Positions 1-9,996 are shown, counted from the first letter of the stretch. The stretch is 64,000 nt of DNA from Sterolibacterium denitrificans (GCF_900174485.1 NZ_LT837803.1:2929305-2993304); one strand, 5' to 3'. The notes: a model not told the origin generated them from the letters alone. Program-made: numbers and translations.

Positions 1-1
1 C

Positions 2-661
2 GAGGCGGAGGTCCGCAAGGCAGCCAACGGCCTGTTCCGTCCCGGCACCCAGATCGATGAAATCCGCAAGGCCGAAATTGCCGGTATCTATGAAGTACGC
101 GTCGGCAGCAATCTTTTTTATTTCGATGAGAAAGGCAAGTACGCCATCATGGGCGACATCATCGATACCGGATCGAAGCGCAACCTGACCGAGGAAAAAC
201 GCGACAAGCTGTCGGCCATCAAGTTTTCCGACCTGCCGCTGGATCAGGCCATCAAGACCGTGCGCGGCAACGGCAAGCGCGTCTTCGCCACGTTCGAGGA
301 TCCGAACTGCGGCTATTGCAAGAAGCTGGCGCGCGACATCGTGACCCTGACCGACTTCACGATGTACACCTTCCTCTATCCCATACTCAGCCCGGATTCG
401 GCCGAAAAATCCCGCAACATCTGGTGCGCCGCCGACCAATCGAAAGCCTGGATCGGCTACATGACGGCGGGCGCCAATCCGGCACCGGCCAACTGCGACA
501 CCCCGATCGAAAAGAATCTCGAGCTCGGGCAAAGGTACAACATCCAGGGCACCCCCAACATCATCCTCACCAATGGCACGCGTCTTCCCGGCTATGTTTC
601 CGCAGCACAGCTCGACCAGATGCTGAACCAGATCGCCACGGGCAAGGGCACGGGCAAGTAG
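2..661 (+). CDS. dsbC: DsbC-type periplasmic disulfide isomerase (5' end outside window)
   Basis: The frame is open from the first bases of the window, so the start codon and signal peptide lie upstream. The visible part has the end of an N-terminal dimerisation domain (about residues 1-55) and a thioredoxin-fold domain with the redox motif CGYC in DPNCGYCKKL. The cis-proline loop GTPNI is also present. DsbC proteins are homodimeric thiol:disulfide isomerases that reshuffle wrong disulfides in the periplasm and are kept reduced by DsbD. Length and motif order fit DsbC better than DsbG. It converges on the FAD oxidoreductase genes and ends before a long inverted repeat that probably terminates both units. 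The family call is firm; the substrate is unknown. Confidence 0.88.
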   Translation, partial: EAEVRKAANGLFRPGTQIDEIRKAEIAGIYEVRVGSNLFYFDEKGKYAIMGDIIDTGSKRNLTEEKRDKLSAIKFSDLPLDQAIKTVRGNGKRVFATFEDPNCGYCKKLARDIVTLTDFTMYTFLYPILSPDSAEKSRNIWCAADQSKAWIGYMTAGANPAPANCDTPIEKNLELGQRYNIQGTPNIILTNGTRLPGYVSAAQLDQMLNQIATGKGTGK

Positions 662-734
662 ACCGCTGCGTAGTGTGTAGGGCGTTGCACGCGCGGTACA
701 CCTAGCGCGCCCGCAGCGGGCACGGCACGTCTAT

Positions 735-788
735 CTGAAAAGCAGAAGCCGCACGACCAGGCTACGGCGTGCGGCTTCTGCTTTTCAG
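735..788. terminator. Bidirectional terminator, 21-bp perfect inverted repeat
   Basis: Positions 735-755 and 768-788 are exact reverse complements (arms begin CTGAAAAGCAGAAG) with a 12-nt loop. The A-rich and T-rich parts of the arms give a U-tract in both directions. It sits between the convergent dsbC and oxidoreductase genes. Confidence 0.75.
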
Positions 789-810
789 CGACCTTTTCAA
801 CAACCGGAAA

Positions 811-2349
811 TTACTTCTTCACCGGCTCGCCCAGATAATCGTTGGTCACCTGCGCGGCCAGATAGCCCGGCCCGCCGAGGATCATGCCGCCCGGATACAT
901 CGAAGCGCCGCCGAGGAACAGGCCGTCGATCGGCGTCTCGCTGCAGGAACACAGGTCGTTCGGCCGCAGATAGCCGAGTTGCAGCGTCGAGTAGGCGCCG
1001 TGCTTGTAGGAGCCGCGGTGCATGGTGGTGAGCTTTTCCTCGATGTCGATCGGCGAGACGGTGCGTTGCTGCACCACCTTGTCCACCGTGGCGTACTGCT
1101 TGATGAGATCGAGGCAGCCGGCGGCGAACGCCGGCGTGCGGGCGCGCCACTCGGGATCGTAGGCGACCACGGCTTCGGCGCGGATCACGCTGTGGTTGGG
1201 TGGCGCCATGGTCTTGTCGAAAGTCGTCGGCTGGGCGATGTGCAGCCATTCGGGGCCATTCGTGGTTTTGCCGTCGACGCGGTCGAGGTGATCGAGCAGT
1301 TCGTCCTCGGTCTCCAGGCCGATGAATACCGTCATCGCTTCATTCACCCGCGGATCCTGGGCGTTGTAGCGCACGCCGCCGTCGATGCCCAGATGCAGGC
1401 CGAAGAAGGAGCGTTCTTCCCAGCGCCAGTTGTCGACCGCCTGATGCAGGGCGTAAGGCACGTCGTCCTTGGGCAGCAGTTGCTTGAAGGTCTGCACCGG
1501 ATTCAGGGTAGACACCACCGCATCGGCCATGAAGCGCCGGCCGTCCTGCAGCTCGACGCCGGTAACACGGTTGTCCTCGACCAGAATGCGGGTGACTTCA
1601 TTCTCGTCGATCACCGTGCCGCCATTCTTCACGAAGACGCGATACATCCCGGACGAGAGCCGGTGCGAACCGCCCTTGACGAAGGCAGCATCCAGCATGC
1701 GGCCCAGATACAGCGGATAGAGAAAACCCAGCGGGTCGGCCAGATGGATGCCCCACATTGCCGGGAAACTCAGCAACGCCATGCGCACGCGCGGGTGGGT
1801 GAAGCCGTAGTGGTCGATGACTTCGAGGCAACTCAGTTCGGAAATCTCGGCCAGTTTGGCGCCGACTTCGGTCTCACCGAATTCGGCGAGCTGGTCGAGC
1901 GCGGGCTTGGGCAGCTCGTAGGTCATGGGGATCAGGTAGTCGTCCAGCATGGGCTGGAATTCGTCCCACATGGCGAGGTAGGCCGCCGCATCTTCCTTGC
2001 TGAACTGGGCGATGGACTCGGCGGTTTCCTTGACATCACGGGTGAAGATCAGCGAGCTGCCGTCCTTGAACGGAAAAGCCGCAACCACGTGAGGATAAAG
2101 ATAGCGCACGCCGAAGTTCGCCAGATCGAGATCCTTCCAGGCCGGCATCTTCTCGGCCATCAGGTGATAGATGGCGTGCAGGTTGAAACGGAAGCCGAAG
2201 TATTCATCGGTATTCAGGCCGCCGCCGGTTTCGTGACGGCGCTCGAAGAGCACCACCTTGTGGCCGGTCTTGGCCAGATAGGCGCCGGCGAGCAGGCCAT
2301 TGGGGCCGCCACCGATGACGATGGCGTCAAACTTGGTTTCATTGCTCAT
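811..2349 (-). CDS. CrtI/phytoene-desaturase-like FAD-dependent oxidoreductase
   Basis: A 512-residue protein beginning MSNETKFDAIVIGGG. An upstream in-frame start exists, but this ATG follows an AGGAAC-type ribosome site and is the expected distance from the dinucleotide-binding motif. The N-terminus has the FAD-binding GGGPNGLLAGAYL motif followed by an acidic ERR at the end of the second beta strand. The C-terminus has the second FAD motif of the amine-oxidase/CrtI superfamily (GLFLGGASMYPGG). Such enzymes desaturate, isomerise or saturate lipid-like substrates. It is the second gene after a related oxidoreductase, 25 bp downstream of that stop, so the two are very probably co-transcribed. 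The substrate cannot be read from sequence; a role on a sterol, carotenoid or other isoprenoid is only inferred. Confidence 0.8.
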   Translation of the reverse strand: MSNETKFDAIVIGGGPNGLLAGAYLAKTGHKVVLFERRHETGGGLNTDEYFGFRFNLHAIYHLMAEKMPAWKDLDLANFGVRYLYPHVVAAFPFKDGSSLIFTRDVKETAESIAQFSKEDAAAYLAMWDEFQPMLDDYLIPMTYELPKPALDQLAEFGETEVGAKLAEISELSCLEVIDHYGFTHPRVRMALLSFPAMWGIHLADPLGFLYPLYLGRMLDAAFVKGGSHRLSSGMYRVFVKNGGTVIDENEVTRILVEDNRVTGVELQDGRRFMADAVVSTLNPVQTFKQLLPKDDVPYALHQAVDNWRWEERSFFGLHLGIDGGVRYNAQDPRVNEAMTVFIGLETEDELLDHLDRVDGKTTNGPEWLHIAQPTTFDKTMAPPNHSVIRAEAVVAYDPEWRARTPAFAAGCLDLIKQYATVDKVVQQRTVSPIDIEEKLTTMHRGSYKHGAYSTLQLGYLRPNDLCSCSETPIDGLFLGGASMYPGGMILGGPGYLAAQVTNDYLGEPVKK

Positions 2350-2374
2350 GTTCTGTTCCTGTCCTCTGCGTTGT

Positions 2375-4096
2375 TCAGACTTTCCATTTATCCGCCACGC
2401 CCGCATTCAGCGGAATGTTGCCCAGATTGCCCATGAACCACTCGAAAGGCTGGCTGATCCACCAGGACTGGTTGCGGCAGCCCAGATCCTCGGCCAGCTC
2501 GACGGCGGCGATGTAGCCGGAGGCCAGATGCGTGGCGCCGAAAGGATGGATGGAGTTGGACAGATACAGGCCGGGAATGAAGGTGCGCGAAGCGCCATTG
2601 ACGCAAACGCCGGGCAGCGGGCGGTTCTCGCCGGCCTGCTCGGGAATGGCCGAACCGCCGATCATGTTGCCGCGCACGGCGGAAGGATTGGAGTTCTCCT
2701 GATCCATGGGCGTGTTGATGTGGCGCTCGATGATCAGATCCTTGAAACCCGGCGCCATCTTTTCGTAGAGGTCGTCCATGGTGTCGGCCAGCGCCTCGCC
2801 GAAGCCTTCACGCCAGCTCGACCAGCCGTTGAGCGTCTTGTTGCCCCACTTGCGCGGCGACGGCGGCACGGTGATCCAGGTCGACACCACGTGGTGGCCG
2901 GCGGGTGCCTGCGACGGATCGGCCAGCGTCGGATTGAACCAGCCGCCCATGGTCTGGGTCGGCATGATGCCGGCCATCACCTGGCTTTGCGCGTTGCGCA
3001 CGTCGTCGATCGAGTCCGGGCCGAAATAGCCGACCCAGCAACGCTGGATGGCCGGGTCGTATTCGGCGGACTTGAACACCGGCGCATCCTTCATGGCGTA
3101 ATACATGCCCAGCAACTGCGGATCGTCGTAGTTGAAGTACTTGATGCGGCGCATCCAGTCGGGGCCGATGACTTCCTCGCCGAGCAGCTTGGTGAAGGTC
3201 GGCGTGAGCGTCAGATTCGAGACGATGTTCTTCGCGCGGATTTCCTCGCCGGGCATCAGCGCGTCCTCGGACAGCTTGATGCCGACGGCGCGGCCGTTCT
3301 CGACGATGATCTTGGAAACCGGACAGGTCGTCCAGATTTCGCCGCCATGCTTCACGAAGCAGCGCACCAGCGCGTGATTCAGCGCATGCGAGCCGCCCTT
3401 GGCGGTATGCACGGCCATCGGGTTCATGCCGCACAGCCCCAGCACGGTGGGCGCCACGCGGCGATTGAGCGGCCACTGGCCGGTGTACTCGCCCAGCGTG
3501 CCGGGCACCAGGCGCACCTTCTCGGATTCATAAACGAGTTCGAGCAGCTCGAAGCCGGTCATGCGCATCACGTCGTCGCCGTCGATCGGCAGGCCCAGAT
3601 GCTTGCACAGGCCGTCGTTCAGCTTGGCGATGCGCTCGGCCAACGCCATGGTCGGGCGCGAATACTGCATCTGTCCATTGATTTCCAGCGCTTCCTGCAT
3701 GTGCATCATGCCGAATTCCATGATGCGGCCGAGCAGCGCGGCGTCCTTCTCGGAATGCCGCGCGATGCTGGCCATGGTGATGCCGGGGTCCAGCGCCTGC
3801 ACGGTATTCGTGCCGTCGGCGTGCGGCATGGCGAAGATCACGTCGGTGCCGAGCAGCTCCAGATTGAATTTTTCCAGCTCCAGATCGGCCATCGGCGGGC
3901 TCATCGCCGGCACCAGCCAGGTGGCGTGGGTGTTGAACAAAAAGCCGGGGCGGCCCAGCTCGATGGTGTCGCAGTGCGCGCCGCACTGGCCGCGCGCCTC
4001 GAACACACCGACCGACAGACCGGCTTTCTGCAGATAACAGGCGGTGGTCAGGCCGTTGATGCCGCCGCCGATGATGATGACATCGTAGTTTTTCAT
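2375..4096 (-). CDS. CrtI/phytoene-desaturase-like FAD-dependent oxidoreductase
   Basis: A 573-residue relative of the downstream gene, starting MKNYDVIIIGGGINGL. The GGGINGLTTACYL Rossmann motif is at residues 10-22 with FEAR at the end of beta-2. The C-terminal FAD motif is GLYLSNSIHPFGATHL. The middle part is divergent from its neighbour, so the two look like an old paralogous pair with different substrates or subunits of one enzyme, not a recent duplication. It is first in the pair and is preceded 137 bp upstream by a small unknown gene on the same strand. Membership of the amine-oxidase/CrtI superfamily is clear; the reaction is not. Confidence 0.8.
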   Translation of the reverse strand: MKNYDVIIIGGGINGLTTACYLQKAGLSVGVFEARGQCGAHCDTIELGRPGFLFNTHATWLVPAMSPPMADLELEKFNLELLGTDVIFAMPHADGTNTVQALDPGITMASIARHSEKDAALLGRIMEFGMMHMQEALEINGQMQYSRPTMALAERIAKLNDGLCKHLGLPIDGDDVMRMTGFELLELVYESEKVRLVPGTLGEYTGQWPLNRRVAPTVLGLCGMNPMAVHTAKGGSHALNHALVRCFVKHGGEIWTTCPVSKIIVENGRAVGIKLSEDALMPGEEIRAKNIVSNLTLTPTFTKLLGEEVIGPDWMRRIKYFNYDDPQLLGMYYAMKDAPVFKSAEYDPAIQRCWVGYFGPDSIDDVRNAQSQVMAGIMPTQTMGGWFNPTLADPSQAPAGHHVVSTWITVPPSPRKWGNKTLNGWSSWREGFGEALADTMDDLYEKMAPGFKDLIIERHINTPMDQENSNPSAVRGNMIGGSAIPEQAGENRPLPGVCVNGASRTFIPGLYLSNSIHPFGATHLASGYIAAVELAEDLGCRNQSWWISQPFEWFMGNLGNIPLNAGVADKWKV

Positions 4097-4232
4097 TTAG
4101 GCTCCATCGTTCCATCGCGCCATCCACCAACGGACGGCGCTTCATCAATCAATGCAAAACGGGTTGTGGCGCACGCACAGCAAGGTCTGCCGCACCCGGC
4201 AGGCCCGCGCGCAGCGCCGGCACGGCAACGGC

Positions 4233-4670
4233 TCAGGCCGCTGCTTCGATCTCGGCTTCGATGTCTTCGGCCGTCTCGACGGCCACCAGGCCGTTGCGGG
4301 TACGGCGCATCGTTTTGGTCGGCGCGTCGAACGGACGGACGGCATTCTGTACGCGTTCCTGCACGGTCTTGCGCACTTCGGCCAGCGACGCCTTGCCATC
4401 CGCCTGGTGCTGGACGCGCTCCTTGCCCCAGTGATGGCTCCTGAAGCGGTTCAGCATGGCGCGGAAGACGGCCTTCAGCGTCTGCGGATGGAAGGCCAGC
4501 TTGAAGACGGCCGGGTAATCGTCCTCGCAGAAGCGGATGGAAAAGTCCCAGGTCACCGGATCGCGGATGATGCCGACGACGACCAGCTCGTTGCCCTCGA
4601 TGACCACTTCGTATTCACGAAAGTCCATCACCATCTCGCGGCGGCCCAGGCCCTTGGATCGCAGTCTCAT
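4233..4670 (-). CDS. Hypothetical protein upstream of the oxidoreductase pair
   Basis: About 145 residues beginning MRLRSKGLGRREM. The ATG is chosen because GGGAGGAAAT lies just upstream; a TTG 15 bases earlier is inside that ribosome site. I do not recognise the family. The first 90 residues are mixed alpha/beta with no signal peptide or membrane segment. The C-terminal third is charged and ends in an acidic stretch (AEDIEAEIEAAA). It is the first gene of the minus-strand unit that continues into the two FAD oxidoreductases, so it may be an accessory or regulatory subunit; that is inference from position only. Confidence 0.6.
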   Translation of the reverse strand: MRLRSKGLGRREMVMDFREYEVVIEGNELVVVGIIRDPVTWDFSIRFCEDDYPAVFKLAFHPQTLKAVFRAMLNRFRSHHWGKERVQHQADGKASLAEVRKTVQERVQNAVRPFDAPTKTMRRTRNGLVAVETAEDIEAEIEAAA

Positions 4671-4790
4671 GATATTTCCTCCCAAAAATTTACCAACTGA
4701 CAGTTCAAAGATTCAACGACGCTGCACTGCGGCATTGCGACACCAGCCAATCAAACAAAGACCATGCAGGATCGAGCACGACAAGCGGTT

Positions 4791-4823
4791 TACAACGTAC
4801 ACCTGAGAATGTTTACATTGTAA
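4791..4823. promoter_or_regulatory. Possible operator: TTACA-N-TGTAA palindrome plus half-copy
   Basis: TTACATTGTAA (about 4813-4823) is a perfect 5-1-5 palindrome. About 20 bp away is TTTACAACGTACA, a weaker copy. Both lie about 120-150 bp upstream of the minus-strand unknown gene, where a promoter for the oxidoreductase unit is expected. Short TTACA/TGTAA palindromes are typical of TetR-like regulators, but no regulator gene is adjacent, so the assignment is weak. Confidence 0.3.
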
Positions 4824-4932
4824 GCATGATGCCGGCTTTGTCAAGAATCGCAAGTCTGTTTTTCGGCGCCAGCCTCGGCATGAATCACCCGGAACCACTT
4901 GGAGCCACCCCAAAAAATTCTGCCGCAGCGCT

Positions 4933-4959
4933 CTTGAAATCCACCTGCGCTACCCAAAT
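4933..4959 (+). promoter_or_regulatory. Sigma-32 heat-shock promoter of groESL
   Basis: CTTGAAA at 4933-4939 and CCCAAAT at 4953-4959, separated by 13 bp, match the sigma-32 consensus (CTTGAAA and CCCATNT). The site lies just before the CIRCE element and about 100 bp before groES. Confidence 0.75.
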
Positions 4960-4961
4960 CA

Positions 4962-4988
4962 TTGGCACTCGTCAGCAGAGAGTGCTAA
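4962..4988. promoter_or_regulatory. CIRCE operator (HrcA-binding site)
   Basis: TTGGCACTC, a 9-nt spacer and GAGTGCTAA form the classical CIRCE inverted repeat (TTAGCACTC-N9-GAGTGCTAA) with one mismatch in the left arm. It starts 3 bp after the sigma-32 minus-10 box, so HrcA bound here would cover the transcription start region. Confidence 0.92.
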
Positions 4989-5061
4989 CATTCCCCGCTG
5001 TTCCAAATTAGCCAGGGTGGCCTGCCACCCTTATCCCTTCGTTATCTACAGGAGAAACTTC

Positions 5062-5352
5062 ATGAAAATCCGTCCCTTGCATGATCGCGTGATCGTCAAG
5101 CGCCTCGAAGAAGAACGCAAGACCGCCTCCGGTATCGTCATTCCCGACACCGCCACCGAGAAACCCGACCAAGGCGAAATCCTCGCCGTCGGCACAGGCA
5201 AGCTGCTCGACGATGGCAAGGTTCGCGCGCTCGAAGTCAAGGTCGGCGACCGCGTGCTGTTCGGCAAGTACTCCGGCCAGACCGTCAAGGTCGATGGCGA
5301 GGAGCTGCTGGTCATGCGCGAAGAAGACATCATGGGCATCATCGAAGCCTGA
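5062..5352 (+). CDS. groES: Co-chaperonin GroES
   Basis: A 96-residue protein, the normal GroES length, starting [14 protein letters not shown]. The ATG follows CAGGAGAAACTTC. It has the mobile-loop region ending in TASGIVIPD and the conserved C-terminal [10 protein letters not shown]. GroES forms a heptameric lid on GroEL and closes the folding chamber in the cytoplasm. It is the first gene of groES-groEL, with 46 bp between the genes, and lies under a sigma-32 promoter and CIRCE operator. Confidence 0.98.
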   Translation: MKIRPLHDRVIVKRLEEERKTASGIVIPDTATEKPDQGEILAVGTGKLLDDGKVRALEVKVGDRVLFGKYSGQTVKVDGEELLVMREEDIMGIIEA

Positions 5353-5380
5353 ACCTGCCTCAACGAATACAACCTACTGA

Positions 5381-7048
<1,668 letters not shown>

Positions 7049-7128
7049 AGCTGCCCGTCGCAGCGGTTGTGCAGTAGTTCATTAGCGCAACCGCTCGCCA
7101 CAATCGAGAAAACCCGACTAGTCGTCGG

Positions 7129-7165
7129 AATGCCGTTCACTTTAGCCAGTGAACGGCATTTTTCA
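7129..7165 (+). terminator. Rho-independent terminator of groESL
   Basis: AATGCCGTTCAC and GTGAACGGCATT form a 12-bp perfect stem with an 8-nt loop, followed by TTTT. It lies 81 bp after groEL and marks the border between core sequence and the integrase-led island. Confidence 0.88.
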
Positions 7166-7341
7166 TTTCACTATGACTCCAGTGCCGCATTTCGCTGGAC
7201 TACGCCAAAGCCAGATACAGCAGGTTTATCAATGACCTGGGCGAGTTCACCATATGCCGGTGCTTTCCGAAACCTGACCCGACTTTCCCGCCGAAGGCTC
7301 CTATGAGGCTCCCAGGAATCGGGCCATTCCGAGGAGTCATC

Positions 7342-8547
7342 ATGGCAAAACTCAAGCTCACCAAGTCCGCCGTCGATGCGGCACAACCCCAGGCGCAGGC
7401 CGTCGAACTCCGAGATACGCTGGTGCCCGGCTTCCTGTGCAAGATTACCCCAGCGGGCCGCAAAGTGTTCATGCTCCAGTACCGCACGAACGCGGGCGAG
7501 CGCCGCAAGCCTGCCTTGGGCCAGTACGGGGAATTGACCGTCGAACAGGCCCGCTCGCTGGCGCAGGAGTGGTTGGCCCAAGTGCGCCGAGGCGGCGACC
7601 CCGCCGCCGACAAGGCAGCCGCCCGCAAAGCCCCCACGGTCAAGGAGCTATGCACGAAGTTCATGGAGGACTACTCCGAGCTACGCAACAAGCCAAGCAC
7701 GCAGGAAGGCTACCAAGGCGTCATCGACCGCAACATCATCCCGATGCTCGGCCGTATGAAGGTTCAGGACGTGAAGCGCCCGGACGTGGCTGCAATGATG
7801 AAGAAGATGGTCCACAAGCCTGCCGACGCGAACCGCACGTTCAGCGTCATGCGCCGCATGTTCAATCTGGCCGAGGTGTGGGGCTACCGGCCCGATGGCA
7901 CCAATCCGTGCCGCCACGTTCCGATGTTTCCCAACGGCAAGGCTACCCACCTCATCAGCGATGAGGACATGGGCAAGCTGTTCCGGCAATTGGACAAGAC
8001 CGAGGCCGAGGGGCTGGAGAACTCCGTCATCCCGATGGCAATCCGCCTGCAATTCGCGTTTGCCGGTCGGCGCGGCGAAATCGTCACGCTTCAATGGGAC
8101 TGGGTGGACTTCGAGAACCGGCGTGTCGTCTGGCCCGACAGCAAGACCGGCGGCATGTCCAAGCCCATGAGCGAAGAAGCCCACCGGCTGCTTTCCACGG
8201 CACCACGCCAAGAAGGCTGCCCTTATGTCCTGCCGTCCCCGACCCATCCCGGCCAGCACCTGACCACGGGCGAGTATTACAACGGCTGGAGCCGCGTGCT
8301 CAAAGCCGCTGGCGTGACGCATGTGGGTACGCACGGCATCCGCCACCGCTCTGCAACCGACATTGCCAACTCGGGCATTCCGGTCAAGGTCGGCATGGCG
8401 TTGACGGCGCACAAGACCGTGGCAATGTTCATGCGCTACGTCCACACCGAGGATGACCCGGTGCGCAAGGCTGCCGAACTGGTGGCGAACCGGCGCAAGA
8501 CGATCACCGGCGCATCGCCACGCTCCGCCGAGGTAACGGCAGCATGA
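7342..8547 (+). CDS. Tyrosine recombinase/integrase with arm-binding domain
   Basis: A 401-residue integrase starting MAKLKLTKSAVDAAQ; the ATG follows GAGGAGTCATC, preferred over an upstream in-frame ATG. The N-terminal 90 residues are the arm DNA-binding (DUF4102-like) domain of P4-type integrases. A core-binding SAM-like domain follows and then the catalytic domain. The visible active-site set is R in FAGRRGEIVTL, HGIRHRSATD (H-x-x-R), H in ALTAHKT and the nucleophile Y in MRYVHTEDD. These enzymes integrate and excise genomic islands and phages. Its position directly after the groESL terminator, followed by toxin-antitoxin and defence genes, suggests it mobilises the 7.3-17.3 kb island or part of it. 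I could not identify the att sites. Confidence 0.9.
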   Translation: MAKLKLTKSAVDAAQPQAQAVELRDTLVPGFLCKITPAGRKVFMLQYRTNAGERRKPALGQYGELTVEQARSLAQEWLAQVRRGGDPAADKAAARKAPTVKELCTKFMEDYSELRNKPSTQEGYQGVIDRNIIPMLGRMKVQDVKRPDVAAMMKKMVHKPADANRTFSVMRRMFNLAEVWGYRPDGTNPCRHVPMFPNGKATHLISDEDMGKLFRQLDKTEAEGLENSVIPMAIRLQFAFAGRRGEIVTLQWDWVDFENRRVVWPDSKTGGMSKPMSEEAHRLLSTAPRQEGCPYVLPSPTHPGQHLTTGEYYNGWSRVLKAAGVTHVGTHGIRHRSATDIANSGIPVKVGMALTAHKTVAMFMRYVHTEDDPVRKAAELVANRRKTITGASPRSAEVTAA

Positions 8548-8554
8548 CCCCGCA

Positions 8555-8659
8555 GCCGCTTGCGGCAGGCCAGTCCAATTCGCCAGTCGGTGTCTGGCGA
8601 ATCCTGCGCAAGGCGCCGCCTGCCCAAGTTGTCGTGTCGCTGAAACGACAACTTGGGCA
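8555..8659. repeat. Three consecutive hairpins after the integrase gene
   Basis: The 160-bp gap between integrase and toxin holds three inverted repeats in a row. GCCGC-tt-GCGGC is at 8555-8566. TTCGCCAG and CTGGCGAA are at 8579-8586 and 8594-8601. A perfect 15-bp pair starting TGCCCAAGTTG is at 8621-8635 and 8645-8659 with a 9-nt loop. None is followed by a T-run, so they look more like protein-binding, recombination or RNA-structure elements than simple terminators. Confidence 0.6.
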
Positions 8660-8707
8660 TGGGTCGGCCATCCTCTCACCTTGACTTTAATTCGTCTATA
8701 AACGAAA

Positions 8708-9043
8708 ATGGCCACACACCGAATCGAGCACTACCTGACAGCCGACGGGCAGAAGGATCTCTACATCGACTGGCTGGGCCACCTGCGGGATGGCAAGGCC
8801 AAGGTGGCGATCATCCGGCGTGTGGCCCGCATCGAGCAAGGCAACTTTGGCGATCACAAGTTCTGTCGTGATGGCGTGTGGGAGCTACGCATCGACGTTG
8901 GGCCAGGCTACCGAGTCTATTACGCCCAGTCGGGGCAGCGGCTCGTGCTGCTGCTCTGCGGTGGCGACAAGCGCACGCAAGACACGGACATCGACCGTGC
9001 GGTGGACTACTGGCAGGACTGGCAACGGAGAACCGACGAATGA
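8708..9043 (+). CDS. RelE/ParE-family toxin (putative addiction-module killer protein)
   Basis: A 111-residue basic protein with the fold signature of the RelE/StbE-like killer family: GDHKFCRDGVWELRIDVG followed by GYRVYYA and LLLCGGDKRTQD. Relatives are mRNA-cleaving or translation-blocking toxins. Its stop codon overlaps the ATG of the next gene by 4 bp (ATGA), the usual arrangement for this toxin-first, antitoxin-second pair. A promoter with AT-rich sequence lies in the short region after the 15-bp hairpin. Such modules stabilise mobile DNA, which fits the adjacent integrase. The catalytic residues cannot be assigned with certainty. Confidence 0.88.
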   Translation: MATHRIEHYLTADGQKDLYIDWLGHLRDGKAKVAIIRRVARIEQGNFGDHKFCRDGVWELRIDVGPGYRVYYAQSGQRLVLLLCGGDKRTQDTDIDRAVDYWQDWQRRTDE

Positions 9044-9360
9044 GAAGCAGAACCCATGACGAAGCGATGGCCGAGTTGTATCGCGGCGATCCCGCGCTCG
9101 CGCTCGACGTCATCAACGGCATTCTTGAAGACGGCGACCAAGCCGAACTGCTGACCGTGCTGCGCCAGCTCGCGCAGGCGTTCGGCGGTGTGCAGGCGGT
9201 GGCCGAACAGGCGCACCTGAACCCGACGCAGCTTTACCGCACGCTTTCTCCGAAGGGCAACCCAGCCTTGAACAGCTTGACCGCCATCCTCAAGGCGATG
9301 GGCCTACGGCTGGCGGTACAACCGCTATCCCCTTCGGGTCCTCCTGCTCATATCGCCTGA
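9040..9360 (+). CDS. HigA/HI1420-like addiction-module antidote
   Basis: A 106-residue protein starting MRSRTHDEAMAELYRGD, translationally coupled to the toxin by an ATGA overlap. The C-terminal half is a Cro/C1-like helix-turn-helix (GGVQAVAEQAHLNPTQLYR followed by NPALNSLTAILKAMGL), as in the downstream antidote family that partners RelE/HigB-like toxins. It should bind and neutralise the toxin and repress the operon. The next gene begins 21 bp later and could be read from the same transcript. Confidence 0.88.
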   Translation: MRSRTHDEAMAELYRGDPALALDVINGILEDGDQAELLTVLRQLAQAFGGVQAVAEQAHLNPTQLYRTLSPKGNPALNSLTAILKAMGLRLAVQPLSPSGPPAHIA

Positions 9361-9381
9361 CCGATCATTGGCCATGCCAGC

Positions 9382-9996
9382 GTGAAATCAATCCCTGCGC
9401 CAGGACTGGAGGAAATCCGGAAGCGGAAACTGGCTCTCATGGCAGCCATAGAGAAGGGTCGTACACGCAAGTGGACTCTTCGGTTGTGGAGCCAGTTCAT
9501 CAGAGCCCGGGATCTGCATCGTTGCGTGTGCTGTGATTCGAGCGACAGGATTCAGGCTCACCACGTCATTCGGAAGACGCTCTATCCGCTGGGAGCCTTT
9601 GAGACGGGCAACGGCGTTACTCTGTGCCACGAATGCCACTGTCGGGTGCATGCCGAGTTCAATGGCAGGCCCGACTTGTCTCTTCCCCTTGGTGCCGAGC
9701 AAGGGGACGATCAGGATGAATGGGCATTCCTCTTCGGGCTTCTCCGAGATGATGCTGTTCGGCGCGGCCTTGATGAGGACGAGTTCTACCATCTCGGCAA
9801 CCATATTCTTGAGTTCTCCATGCGTTATCAGGGCTACGAAGAGCTCTATGAGATGGCTATGCGAGGCGAGATGAGCCGCATTCGATTTGCTCATGAGATC
9901 TGGAGGCCCATGCCACAAGCTTGGTACACGAACCTCGTCTCCGAGCTTGTTCGGTTGAACCTGTTGAGCTCGGGCGACGGGGAGAGTGAGTCGTAG
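9382..9996 (+). CDS. HNH nuclease-domain protein
   Basis: A 204-residue protein with a GTG start (an ATG at about 9439 is an alternative; neither has a strong ribosome site). Residues 45-95 form an HNH domain: a first zinc pair CVCC, the catalytic QAHHVI, an asparagine in TGNGVTL, and a second pair CHECH with VHAEF. The last 100 residues are helical and unrecognised. HNH proteins of this size occur as phage or mobile-element nucleases and as restriction enzymes. Its place between the toxin-antitoxin pair and a methyltransferase operon makes it a possible restriction partner, but it is separated from that operon by about 55 bp and may be independent. Confidence 0.75.
   Translation: MKSIPAPGLEEIRKRKLALMAAIEKGRTRKWTLRLWSQFIRARDLHRCVCCDSSDRIQAHHVIRKTLYPLGAFETGNGVTLCHECHCRVHAEFNGRPDLSLPLGAEQGDDQDEWAFLFGLLRDDAVRRGLDEDEFYHLGNHILEFSMRYQGYEELYEMAMRGEMSRIRFAHEIWRPMPQAWYTNLVSELVRLNLLSSGDGESES

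Noticed and set aside
769..2436. Long plus-strand open frames opposite the FAD oxidoreductases (also 2300-4444).
   Set aside because: They mirror high-GC genes on the other strand, have no ribosome sites and low-complexity His/Arg/Val-rich translations.
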